In this document: positions 47,463-58,266 of the stretch, piece after piece | How the letters are laid out: each line of letters starts with the position of its first letter | How positions within the stretch are numbered: position 1 is the first letter of the stretch | Assembly: GCA_028023455.1 (NCBI GenBank) | Contig: JAQFVV010000050.1 | Span: 1,816,411-1,880,410, forward strand | Direction of reading: 5' to 3' | Length of the DNA stretch: 64,000 nucleotides | Origin: Epiperipatus broadwayi | Lineage: Eukaryota; Onychophora; Udeonychophora; Euonychophora; Peripatidae | Translations under genes and position numbers: made by a program | Notes under the pieces: generated by a model | Databases searched by the model: none | The model's input: the letters and a program-made list of their open reading frames with translations, nothing else | Told to the model about the DNA's origin: nothing

Positions 47463-47689
47463 ATAAAATGAAAATCCCATAATAGACTAGATAGTGAACA
47501 TTTGAATAATTTAATAAAAAATTAAGCATTATATCTTATCAGAGAAGCAGATAAACTTAGACAACATTAATAAAATTTGAACAAATGTAAAGAACACTAT
47601 GAATAAATAAAGAACTAATTATTGAGTTTTGTTATTATTTTTAAGTTATGTTCTACAGTATTTCATTATATATATATATAAACAATTTT

Positions 47690-47995
47690 ATTGCATGATC
47701 ACCATTTTATATACTTACACAAGCTGTTAGTAAGGGTAACAAACTCTCCATACAATAGTGCCACCAAGTGCAAGCCTTTGTAACCAATGGATGCAGGAAA
47801 GTTTGTGCATAAGTGCCTACTCATTAAACATTTCCAGACTAGTTTCCAATCCCAAAAGTAACAAGCTAAAAACTAGTCTGGTGATGTTGGATAAGTAAGC
47901 ACTAGATAATAATTTTATGCACAAATCTTTCTGCATCCATTGATTACAAAGACTTGCCCTTGGTGGCACTACTGTATGGAGTTTGGTTCTCTTAT
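47690..47995. mobile_element. Family A hairpin copy abutting a LINE
   Basis: Reverse tail GCATGATCACCATTTTA and ACACAAGCTGTTA, both arms (CCAGACTAGTTTCC / AACTAGTCTGGTGATGTTGG), ending in CACTACTGTATGGAGTTTGG. LINE sequence begins within about 20 bp. Confidence 0.75.
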
Positions 47996-49425
47996 TTTGT
48001 TTTTGTTGTATTTGAGACAAATCAATAAAAAGATTAGGAAGAGGGATAGAGATACCATTAATAGGTTGCAAGGAAGTATATACATTATCGGGTTTTTTAT
48101 TTGCAGATGATGTATTTTTGTGGGCAGAAAGAAGGTAAGATATGGAAGTTATAATGAGGATATGTACAAGGGTGGGTAAAGATGTGGGGATCGAGTTTAG
48201 TGAAGAATAATCAAAAGTAATGATGATTAATACTGGGGAAAGAGAAGACAAAGAATTTTTATTGGGGAGATATAGAGTTAAGTGCGGTAAATAAATATAA
48301 CTATTTGGGAATCGTCTTAAGTAATCAGAGAAACTGCTTAGATGAATGGGAGAAAAAATTGCTAAAAGCAAAGAAAAGAAAGGAATTGGTAAAGAAATTA
48401 AGTGTTTTCATATAATAAATATGCTGTAGCTAGAAGTATGGAAAGGAATGGCAGTAGCAGGGTTAACATATGGTAAAGATGCATTATGTGTTAGTAAAGG
48501 GATATTAGATTACTTGGAAAAAGTATAAAGAGAAGTAGGAAGACATGCATTAGATGCAAATGTGTGGATGGTAAAGAAGGCAATTCAAGGAGAAATGGGA
48601 TAGTCGAGTTTTTGTATGAGGGATGCAAAAAGAAAAATAAAAATGTTTGATAGCATTGCAGTTTGTGGATAATAAAAGAATAGGAAAAAATATTTAATTG
48701 GGTTATGAATAATGGGCAGGTAACAAGATGGGTGAGAAAGGTAATGTGGTGCACAGAAGATATGGATAAAAAATTTATGTCAGCATACTTATCAAAAGTT
48801 GGGATGATTGTGTTAGGAGAATTGTCAAGTGTTATAGTGCTAAGGAATGAGATAGAAAAATAGATATGTTAATAAAAAATAGGGAGCTGAAGAAATGGAG
48901 AACTAGTAAGAAGAGTAAAAAGAGTTTAAATATATATATAGTAAAAGGAATATTGGGTGCGAGTTAATTTATAATAATAGCAAGGGAAGTAGTTTACTAT
49001 TTAAAACTTGAACGGGATCGTTAACAACTGGGGATTATACATCTAAATGGAAAAACATGAGTCATTTAGTCTGCAAGTTATGTAAGGAAGGCATAGAAAA
49101 TATTAGACATCTGTTAATTGAATGTAAATGCCTGAAAAAATAATAATGTTGTGGAAGAATAAACATAAGGAAAATGATTAGACAGAAAGTGGGTTATTGA
49201 CTTTTATGCTGGGTTTGGGAAAATATGAAGGGGGATTTAGATATAAATGCCATGGAGTTGACAAAAATTATGTTGTGGAAATGGGATGAAGCAGGATATG
49301 GGAAAAAGGGTGGGAAATGAGAAGAAAAGGTAAAGAAGGTAACAGGTTTCTTTGGGCATAGTTGCTGAGAGATTCCTGACTCTGTATAAGGAGATGTCAC
49401 AGTACATCACATCTCTTATTAAAGA
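47996..49425 (+). pseudogene. LINE (jockey/I-like) with reverse transcriptase FADD motif
   Basis: The longest copy of this LINE in the window. Near 48110 it encodes SGFLFADDVFLWAERR, which contains the FADD catalytic motif of non-LTR reverse transcriptases. This is followed by broken frames through VAGLTYGKDALCVSKG and VRRHALDA-like sequence, then SKWKNMSHLVCKLCKEGIEN and IRHLLIECKCLKK (zinc knuckle). Many stops and frameshifts. The N-terminal endonuclease and first RT motifs are absent (5' truncation). The 3' end matches 34.5 kb and 12.65 kb. The minus ORF 47817-48371 is an antisense shadow. Confidence 0.8.
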
Positions 49426-49548
49426 ATTTTATATGTAAACTTGCAAATAAATGCCATATTTTACTATCCTTATATATTTTTTATTCCACACTGATAAGTT
49501 TAGTGTGTTATATACTTATCTTTCTTTACGCATTAATAAAATTATAAA

Positions 49549-49645
49549 AAATCAAACAAATACACCTTTCTTTTTACTTCTTCAATTTTGATTTAATAAA
49601 ATAGACATTGAAAAAGTTAAAAGATAAGTGAATTTGTTTCAGTTT
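49549..49645. repeat. Small palindrome related to family H ends
   Basis: AATCAAACAAATACACC on the left and GTGAATTTGTTT on the right are inverted (arms about 49553-49586 / 49607-49641). The outer sequence matches the outer end of the 46.36-kb family H arm. Probably an internally deleted derivative. Confidence 0.55.
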
Positions 49646-50047
49646 AGTGGCTCAGCTCTTGTATTTTTAGCTCAGAGACAGGTTACTCTTAGAGGCAATA
49701 TTGTTTGTGAAGAATTTTTATATTATACACAATTAAGAATTATCACTCTATATGTATCATAACGTTAAAAGAAGAGAGATATACAGAGAGTTAAATAAGT
49801 ATTTCTTTCACTTAGAAAACAGAATTCTAATAGCTGTCCCAAATATAGTTATTCAGAAGTGCACCAAATGTAATGGTATATAAAAAACTATACCTACTCT
49901 GAAGTTATAGTATTGCTGTATCAATATATTAAATATATATTACTTCAATTATATTCTATACAAAAATGTAAATAGAAACTAAAATCATTAAAATTCATTA
50001 ATAGAGTAAATTTTAGAATAATGCAGTAGGCATTTTTATGTCTCAAA

Positions 50048-50290
50048 GTGCGATATAAGGTCAGGTTTATTAACAATGTTTCTTCAAATCATGTGGAAAG
50101 ATTCACTCTAAACTTCACTCTAATGTGGTACAGTATTTTGTGTAATAAAGGGATATTTAAGTGCACAGTTAAAAGTTTTATGAAATTTAAGAAAATTTAT
50201 AAAATATTTTTCTTAAGTGATAAAATGAAAGATATTGATTTAGTAAATAAGAACTGTAAAGTATTTTTCTACTGGGTCAGAAATGGATAA
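50048..50290 (+). other. Open frame of 80 codons, unknown
   Basis: Encodes a K/F/N-rich peptide with FKKIYKIFFLSDKMKDIDLV. After the stop, another frame reads FPLRENVIEAKGYYPELFNS. This may be a decayed gene or transposon fragment; I do not recognise it. Confidence 0.2.
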
Positions 50291-50587
50291 GGACAGGGAT
50301 GATGATTGTGTACATTCTGAAACCAATATAGACAAAAACATTGTTAATTGCTAATGAGATTTTTATGTTTCCATTGAGAGAAAATGTTATTGAAGCAAAA
50401 GGATATTATCCAGAGCTGTTTAATTCTGATGAAAGTCCGATACTTTGCCATTCATTTTATAGAAAAAAAATAAAGATATAGTACAGTTGATTTTTTTACT
50501 GTTTCATTTTGTGAAAGAATGTGAATGAATGAACACACACACATAATTAATATATATGTAAGTGTGCTTCATCAATTTATTAGCAAC

Positions 50588-50921
50588 CTTATAATTACAT
50601 CACATTATCACCATTTCTTATGCTTGCTCATAACAGGCAAAACTCTCCATACAGCAGTGCCACTCAGTGCAAGCCAGAGTATTCAATGGATGCCAGAAGG
50701 CTTGTGCATAAAATCCCTATCTAGTGCCTACTCATGCAATATCCCCAGACTAGCTTGTGGCATTTCATAATCTCAGATCCATGGCTCTTCAATGATGAAA
50801 GTCACAAGCTAGAAACTAGTCTGGGGATATTGGACAAGTAGACATTAGATAGGGATTTTATGCACAAGGCTTCTGGTGTCCATTGATTACTCTAGCTTGG
50901 CCTGTTTTAATCTTATAATTA
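50588..50921. mobile_element. Family A hairpin retroposon with 10-bp TSD
   Basis: CTTATAATTA at 50588-50597 and 50912-50921 flanks 314 bp in reverse orientation: tail CATCACATTATCACCATTTC, AACAGGCAAAACTCTCCATA, the two arms meeting near 50750, and the end GCCTGTTTTAAT. It lacks about 20 bp of the right arm near CTCTAGCTTGG. Confidence 0.85.
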
Positions 50922-51284
50922 TTTTTATTAATTTTGTTTATACTATAATCTTGATATACACATGCGTACTTTGTTCAAATTGTTATGTATAAGTCTGTGT
51001 TAAAAAGTATTGAACATATTCAATTCAATAAACCATATTTGTTCTATTGTAATCGAAGCTTATCAACAAAACAAGCATTAGGGCGTTTGGAACAAAGTAT
51101 AACAAATATTGTGACTTCACTCAATTTTTTCTAATTAAGATGTTCAGAGACTAATAACTACTACAGGTTTATGGTTAATGAATAAAGATATTCTGCTGAA
51201 AATGTATTTATTTATTCTTGCTACCATGTTGATTCTCTAATGGGACCTGAATTGAAGAATTTTAACAAAGTATAAAATATGCTA

Positions 51285-51900
51285 ACCATCATCATCATCA
51301 ACAACAACAAGCATTATCAATCCACTGCAGGATGAAGGTCTCTCCAAGTTTAATTCATCTTCTCCGATCTTTAGCTTCTCTTTTCCACAACATCCCTGCA
51401 CATTTTCTTATTTCATCCATCCATCTCACATGTGGTCTCTTTCTGGGTCTTTTACAATCTCTTGGAATCCAGTTGAAAATTTCAATTGTCCATCTATTAT
51501 CATTTCTTCTACCAATATGTCCAGTCCAACTCCATTTCAATCTTTTAATTTTTTCAATAAGCGTTTTCGATCCTCTTCTTGTTATTCCCAACATACATCT
51601 CTCCATACTCCTTTGAGTGGTCTGAAGTCTCTGTATTGCTCTTCTATTAAGTGTCCAAGTCTCAGATCCATAAATAAGAACTGGTAAAACACATTTTTTA
51701 AAAACCATCCTTTTCAAACACATAGGCATATTTCCTTTTAGTATCAAGTTATTTCTACCAAAAGCACTCCAACCAAGTTTAATTCTATGATTAATTTCCT
51801 CCATTATGTTTTCATCTGTATTAATAATCTGACCAAGGTATTTGTAACTGTTAAATTCTTCTAATTCTTCATAATCAATCTTTATTTTCATATTTTAACC
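51285..51900 (-). mobile_element. RTE LINE, best-preserved C-terminal ORF (178 aa)
   Basis: An uninterrupted frame 51355-51891 encodes the end of an RTE reverse transcriptase. It contains YKYLGQIINTDENIMEEINH, PVLIYGSETWTL near residue 72, LKWSWTGHIGRRNDNRW near 120 and RDCKRPRKRPHVRWMDEIRK near 145, then W-REAKDRR. Full RTE proteins are several times longer, so this is 5'-truncated. Below 51355 comes the family 3' end with CTGCAGGATGAAGG and an ATCATCATC tail. The intact frame suggests this is the youngest RTE copy here. Confidence 0.85.
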
Positions 51901-52396
51901 ATACATGATAAAATATAAGTAAACAAAAGTGAATTGCATATTGGTAAAATTAATTTCTAATGAGCTATGACAATTAATTATCATATACTAAATTTAGTAA
52001 TTGACATCTGACTACCACACACTTCTACTAATATATATTCCAAGTAGTAAATAGAATTGAGAGTAAAGGACTAGAAAATCTTTAAACTTAATGAAGAAAT
52101 AATTTAATAAAATAGTTTAAATACACACAAATAATCATTTCATAAATTAAATGGTTAATAAAACTATTGACATATGTCAAAATACATGTAGGCAACTATA
52201 ATACTCACTTAAAACTATAATGCCCTTCTTACTCTAGGTTTTAATGGATCTCATAATTCAAATTTGACATGTGACAACTCAAACATATTTATAGATACTT
52301 CCACATTTCTCCATTACATAAAAAATTCTTAATATTCCATCAAAAGAACAGGTTATATGAGCCTAGCGATTTTATGGTAAATAAACAAACAATAAA

Positions 52397-52754
52397 ATAT
52401 GTAAATAAAATATTTATTTTATATAGTCCTATGTTTATAAACTGTAATATTAATAATCAGCCATAAAGCTAATGCGTTTTTTTGATTTTTAACTATGAAT
52501 GAATACTCTCACTTCGAAACACAAGATAAAGTCTTTGTGAAAAGACAGAATGAATCCATCTATCTTTTCGACCCAAACATTTATGTATGGGCAAATCTTA
52601 AGCTTTTAGAAATGAGAGTGTGAAGATGTTAAGCGATCACTTTAAATTACTTTTACTATGCTTCAATGAATGACGCAAAATTTTCTAGAATTTACGATAT
52701 GTCATTCTTATTTAAAATTAAATATATGTAAATAAAATATTTATTTTATATAGT
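52397..52754. mobile_element. Degenerate family P-like insertion between 31-bp direct repeats
   Basis: An identical 31-bp AT-rich segment (ATATGTAAATAAAATATTTA...) lies at 52397-52427 and 52724-52754. Between them, AATCAGCCATAAAGCTAATG and ATGAATGAATACTCTC recall the family P arm, with a weak reverse match near 52600. Because the direct repeat is AT-rich it could partly be low complexity. Confidence 0.4.
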
Positions 52755-54059
52755 GCATAGGTAAGTGAATAAATTCTCTCACTTTCATATAGGTGAAATA
52801 TAGATTCATAATTCCAGTAAAGAGGAATAAGTAACAAGTACAAAAAAGATATTTCAAATACATAATTACCGATGAACAACCAAATACATAAAAAAATAAA
52901 AACAAGCTTTTAAGTATAGCTCAGATTAGTATTCAAAATAAATCATTAAACTTGATTAGAATAAATAAATTTAAATGTTCTCACTAGCCCTTTTTAGTGT
53001 CTAAGTTTTAGTTTCAACTTTGAAAAATTACCTACGATGTTAAAATTTTCTGGCTTCATTGAACAATTATGTGCTCATGACACATGTCTCTGAAGATTCA
53101 ATTCTTTCCAATGCTTACTTGCTTATGAGCAATTTCCTTTCTTTAGCAAACTTCATCTTATTCTTGCTTTGAGTTTCCATTTTAGGGGTTAAATGTTTCA
53201 TTGAAGTTATTCCATAAAAAAGATAGTTCAAAATCAGGAGACCAAATATGGAAAGATCAAACAGACTATATCTTAAAAAGAATTGGTCACAGCTAGCACA
53301 AATGATTTGTCAGGATGATCATTTTGGCATTTCCTGAGATGTAATGAATATTTTCCATATTCCAATTAGTATGACTTCAACTTATATATGGACTACTAGT
53401 TTTTTTTTATTTCATGACAACTAATGGCAAAGGTGTGTTATATCTTTACCTGCTGCCAAATCTATTTGTGAGCACAACTTGTATGAATTTAATAGACAAC
53501 TATTTTCTGCTGGAATATTATTTGAATCCAGATTTAGATACTATTTCAAATCCTGATGCAACCAAAACAAAATACTAACACTTCTGGTTCAAATATCCCC
53601 ATATTGTTTTTAAACTAGAATTTTATTTACCAACTAAGCTCATTTTTTGTAAATCCATTAACAAATCTTCTAAGACTAATATTTTCTAAGCTACCATTGG
53701 ATTAACAAATTAAAAAGTTTCACTTTTTACATTTTTCTTTTAAATCAATTCCACTTTTAAATATTACTATCTTTTATAATAATTTAATGAAATATTATAA
53801 ATAAAATTATTATAAATTTTAAATAAAATAATTCATACGATGAAGACTATAAACTTCACAATGTATTCTGTTGTATTAACTGCACCAAATCTGTTGTGTT
53901 TGGCTGTTATGCAAGGTTCAGACTCAAACCAAAACACAATTGTATGTAGTAGTATATACAAGCACTTTAAAATGCTGGTTGAAGAAGCTGTTAATGCAAA
54001 CAATCAAAATGAATTAATCCAGGCTAAGCACTTTCGAGGTGTTATCCCTCATAATCAGT

Positions 54060-55800
54060 GCTAAAATAGTAATAGTTGTTGTGATGTCATATATGCAAAT
54101 CTATATGTAAATTAATCAGCTTGTCTATTTTCTGGAGAAAGCTAAAGCATGTGTCACGTCTATTAGTTGTGTTATTGTCATTGATGATATAATATGCCTC
54201 TTTTATCTTCCTTTTGCAGTCGTTAGTTTCAATGCACACAAATTTTGGGGCTGGAGGGTTCGAACCTATGTCCAGCTTGCTTCTTGTGTTCGAGGAATAT
54301 TGAAAATGTTGTCATTGTTCTTTTGCACTCTTCTGTATGCATACATATGCTGAATGGCTCTATTATTGACAGTGGCCTTAGTTTCCCCATAATATGTGGC
54401 ACTGCATCCGGCCTGAGAGCATGAAATTCTATATACAACCTGGGGTGTCAGGCTTGGGTCAATCTTGTCATTTGCATTATTGATTAGTCTGTTTGTGTTA
54501 GGTGGGTGTGTGTATGCAAAAACCAACTTTAAATTTTTTACATGAGCTGTTTAGCTATTTTGGGGATGTAAGGAACAGTAATTTGAGGTTTGTCTTTAAC
54601 TGTGTTGTTAGCTGTTGATTTCTAATAAAATTGATCAATTTTCTTGGTTATCAATCTTTAGTTAAAGCTTATGCTTAATAAATCTTTGATGTATCTTGAG
54701 ATATTAGCCTTCCTATCAGCTTCGAACTTGCATAAATGTAGATAATAAAAATGAATTCGGACCTGCAAATTTATGTGAAGAAGGCGAATTATAGTCTGAG
54801 TGGTGAAACCTCTGATCTCGAATGGTTTGATGGTCATACAATAATTCAGCACTCCACCTTTTCTATGTACAAGTAAATTCAAATATTTTAGTTTCTGTAT
54901 TTTGCTTTCCCAGATGGTATTAACAATTAATTTAGTTTACAGCTGTATCTCATTTTGAATGTTCATAATTGTACTTCTTGGGGCAGCAATCAACACATCA
55001 TCAACATAATGAGAGTATATTAGTCCAGGAGTATTAGTGTGGTATTTAGACATGATTTGCTTTTCAAAGAAATTTAAAAATATGCTTGAGATTACTCTGC
55101 TTAATGGAAGACCTATAGGCTAACCATCTTTCATGCCATACCATTTACCCTCAAATGTTGTGAAAATGTGATTGTCTAACCATGTGAGGAAGGCTAGGAT
55201 GAAGTTCATGTGTTCAACTAGACAAAGATTACTTATTAATTCTTTGTGAAAAATGTCGATCAACCACTTCCAATCAATCAATCCGTATAATTCTGTCACA
55301 TCCATGGCTGCAATTTTGAAATCATCATTTATTTCAATATTCTTAAATTTTCCAATGAAATCAAAGGAACTTAATTATGTAGTCGCCGAATTCTACACTA
55401 TTGACTAAATACTGGTTAAGCAGCTTGAAAGTTTCAAAGTAATGGACTCCTCTGAAGTCTAGCATCAGTCTTAAAGGCTCGCCAGGTTTATGTAGCTTTG
55501 CGTTAGTAAACAACCTTGGCAACCTGGTGGCAGATCGATATATGCGGTAATATTCTGCTCTGGAAATACCCTTATCTTTGCGAGTTCTGAGAATTGATGA
55601 AATAAATTTCTCTCTGTTGAGTTTAATATTGAAATTTTCCACCAGATTAAATTTTAAATTTCTAATTTGAGACATCATTTTTTCTTTATAATCTTTGTTA
55701 TCCATAAGTACAAACCTGTTACCTTTGCCCTCATTAATACATATGGCATTGATGGTTTCTAGGAAATGCTGTCTTTTTAATGTTGATATTCCAGCCATTA
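54060..55800 (-). pseudogene. Penelope-like element: reverse transcriptase plus GIY-YIG nuclease
   Basis: Open frame 55361-55798 starts MAGISTLKRQHFLETINAIC and includes FTNAKLHKPGEPLRLMLDFR, an RT finger motif. After a frameshift, AAMDVTELYGLIDW and FEGKWYGMKDG-PIGLPLS follow. SHYVDDVLIAAPRS (YVDD at about 54994-55008) is the catalytic site. Later LLVHRKGGVLNYCMTIKPFE and IRLLHINLQ appear. At 54266-54526 VVYRISCSQAGCSATYYGET is the GIY-YIG start with its Cys pair, then RAIQHMYAYRR, and CKRKIKEAYYIINDN at the C-terminus (about 54170-54235). This RT-then-GIY-YIG order is diagnostic of Penelope-like retroelements. At least three frame changes or stops make it inactive. Confidence 0.88.
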
Positions 55801-56400
55801 AATCTCACATACATTTGTTTATGTCGTAAATATAGTTAATATTGTGCTGGTCATGCCGAATGACTGAACTCACTTCCAGCTGTATATATTAGCTTGCCTC
55901 GTGAGTTCTAGTCTTAACTCTTCGGGCTATAATGGACAGCTTGCCTCGAGTCTGCTGTAGTCATAGCAGCTTCCAGTCCTATTGTGCATTTGCCTCATTG
56001 TGTAGATATATTAGTAGTGAATATAATAGAAACACCTTCTTTATTGGAAGGGGTTTCCATGGAGAGCATTCTCAATTGTTCAGGTAGACAACTTTCTCTC
56101 TCTTAAGAGGTTAGACAGACATTTCCTGGCTTGCTTCCAAAAAGGTTGACTACTTATTGCCAGATCGTCTCCGTTATTGGCAGCAATCGGATTAAGAGAT
56201 CCTAACCAATGGTAGGATTTATACACATGTTTACACATTGGCAATACTTATATTTTACCCTGTGGTCATGTTTATACATTGGTTATCCACATGTTCCCAC
56301 ATTGGTTAGTGGCAAAGCATGCTCAATCCAATCAGATAATGAAGGAATCTGGACTAGTCCACTTCTGAAGGCAAGGTCAAATATGACGTATTCCATATTT
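55800..56400. other. GC-richer segment upstream of the Penelope ORF
   Basis: Likely the 5' part of the Penelope element, read on minus. It contains GCTTGCCTCG twice (about 55891 and 55939), a small stem (ACACCTTC / GGAAGGGGT near 56032-56051) and several CpGs. I could not find a convincing hammerhead core or the element's 5' boundary. Confidence 0.4.
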
Positions 56401-57084
56401 ATAACATTTCAAACTTATTTTTTATTTACACTTTTTACACAAATAAATGATTATAAATAGTTCATTGTATATATGATTCTATTATAATTGCTTATATAAC
56501 ATTTTTTAGTACAGCTGGAAATTAACAAAACACCCAACAAACAAAAAAATAACTTATTCCTAGATGGTAATCCCCTTGACATTTTTACTTAATAATGAAT
56601 TAAAAATATATACTAGACATTTTTTATTAACTCTTATTCACACTTCCTTTACTAACCTCTATTTCATATTTTATAAATTTTAGGTAAAAATGGTCATTTA
56701 TCATGAGACTGTTATAAATTTATTAAATTATATTATGTAGGCATGATAGGGTATTATCCATGCTATCACAATATCGATAACATTATTAAATATGGTGTTC
56801 TCCAATATTATACATCTAACTTCCTATTTGATACATAGATAAATGAGTGTTTAATATGTAAATATTGATAGTCAGTTGCTAACAGTATAAATGTTTACCA
56901 ATGATTTGTGCTAAAATTTGTTATATCATATGAAACAAATTTGATTAAGATAATGTAAAGATTTATTTTTGTATTTATATATAAATAATAAATAATTTTG
57001 TTACATAAAACAATTCAGCAAGCAGATTTAGAATTTTTAAAAAATCATATAATAAATTGTTTTCTCTTCACTAGTAAAAATTGT

Positions 57085-57867
57085 AATTATAAATATGTGA
57101 CTTTTTCTGCATTAAATAGTGAAGCTATAATTATACTACAATGTATTATAGGTTTGCTCAGCGCTTTCGAGATTTAATGTTGGAATCTCATACTCATAGC
57201 TTTGTGAATGAAGACTGTTGTGATTTATTGTACACATATGCAAATGAGTTTGAATTTTTAATTAGTTAGTCCATTGTTTGGAGAGAGCAAAGCATGCCTT
57301 TCTTCTATTAATGGCACTGAGATCATTTGCTATGTAAAAAGCTTCTTTAATTTTTCTTTTGGCATCACTCTTCTCTGTACAAATTTTTTAGGCAGAACTG
57401 GGTTCGAATACATGGCCTGTAGCTGCTTGGTGGTCCCAGAATACTGATGTTCCTTCATTTTTATTTTTAACCCTGTTGTATGCATACCTGTGTTGGTAAA
57501 TTCTTGTATTAAGGTTAGCCCGAGTCTCACCTAATAAGATGCATGGCAGCCTAATTGAGGGCATGCCATTTTATAGACCACATGAGGGTCTTGATCTTTT
57601 TCTATTTTATCTTTTGAATTATTTATTAGTCGGTTAGTGCCATTAATAGAAGAGGCATGCTTTGCTCTCTCCAAACAATGGACTAACTAATTAAAAATTC
57701 AAACTCACTTGCATATGTGTACAATAAATCACAACAGTCTTCATTCACAAAGCTATGAGTATGAGATTCTAATATTAAATCCCGAAAGCACTAAGCAAAC
57801 CTATTATACATTATAGTATAATTATAGTTTCACTATTTAATGTGAAAAAAATTGCATATTTATAATT
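57085..57867. mobile_element. Penelope-like 3' terminus in inverted-repeat form with GIY-YIG relic
   Basis: Arms 57085-57319 and 57637-57867 are inverted (GCAAAGCATGCC / GGCATGCTTTGC; ACTCATAGCTTTGTGAATGA / TCATTCACAAAGCTATGAGT). The spacer, read on minus, encodes a decayed GIY-YIG domain: HVVYKMACPQLGCHASY-GET, NTRIYQHRYAYNRVKNKNEG, DHQAATGHVFEPSS, DAKRKIKEAFYIANDLSAIN. The left arm carries the end of the ORF and the 3' non-coding region; the right arm repeats that end in opposite orientation. Inverted terminal copies like this are known for Penelope insertions. Confidence 0.85.
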
Positions 57868-58172
57868 AAAAAATCATATATTGGATGAGAAATTCATAAC
57901 AGAATTGACTTTTAAATTATAATATTTTACATTGAAGTTAAACAAATTAATTAATTAAATATATATTTATGGAAAATATTTTATCATAATTTGGAATTAA
58001 TGACTCATCCATATTTGAAACCAGAATAAAATAGTAACACATACACACAAATAGGAAAATGCAGATTTCAAACTTACTTATCAGTGCAGCTTTAAGCAAC
58101 AATTATGGCAAAGATTCATGCCTAGCTCACAAAGCAAAAAATGAGGAAAGCATAAACAAATAAAGTTGTTAC

Positions 58173-58266
58173 CTTTCGATTTTTTCCTGATGTAGTGCAA
58201 GCTCTTCCAATGAAAAAATTTCTCCTTCATTGTGCTCAGATCGTTTCCGAAGAAGGTCATCAGTAA
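58173..58266 (-). CDS. DNAAF11: DNAAF11 (LRRC6/tilB) internal exon, likely coding exon 2
   Basis: DNAAF11 is a leucine-rich-repeat cytoplasmic factor needed to preassemble axonemal dynein arms in motile cilia. On the minus strand this 94-bp segment follows TTTATATTTTCAG and ends at AAAG|GTAACA, good 3' and 5' splice sites. Taking two leading bases to complete a codon, it reads [17 protein letters not shown] then [14 protein letters not shown] recall the vertebrate protein N-terminus as having the same arrangement (T-E-D-L, AEHN, IFSLEELSLHQ), just before the first leucine-rich repeats. The predicted phases are 1 at the start and 2 at the end. Exon 1 (a few codons with the ATG) should be above 58266; exons for the repeats should be at lower coordinates. 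I could not find them in this window, so intron 2 may be very long. The 84-aa minus ORF over this region is the wrong frame. Confidence 0.85.

Larger units (their letters stand above)
45880..47650 (+). pseudogene. hAT transposase pseudogene with three nested insertions
   Basis: Aligns in pieces with the minus-strand region 60930-62130. Recognisable segments are MYDSSKCM, FNYFVIIWILDFTERYK, EHVKDNLKYLFVKYES, DLVIYNLKDEEYKEHSVLF and CATFQASSTNSQSGFSL, then (after an insertion) IKWKSHNRLDSEHLNNLIK. The order and the final SFS-K-K-L-LNNL pattern match the hAT C-terminal dimerisation region. Multiple stops show it is dead. It is interrupted by a family H palindrome (46360-46680), a tRNA-like SINE (46890-46985) and a family P palindrome (47191-47449); excising these restores alignment with the other copy. 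Confidence 0.7.

Noticed and set aside
47817-48371. 184-aa minus ORF, the longest in the window
   Set aside because: It is antisense to the LINE fragment (FADD motif on plus) and to part of a family A element.
53840-54064. 74-aa plus ORF
   Set aside because: Its second half is antisense to the Penelope 3' region, which is the better explanation.
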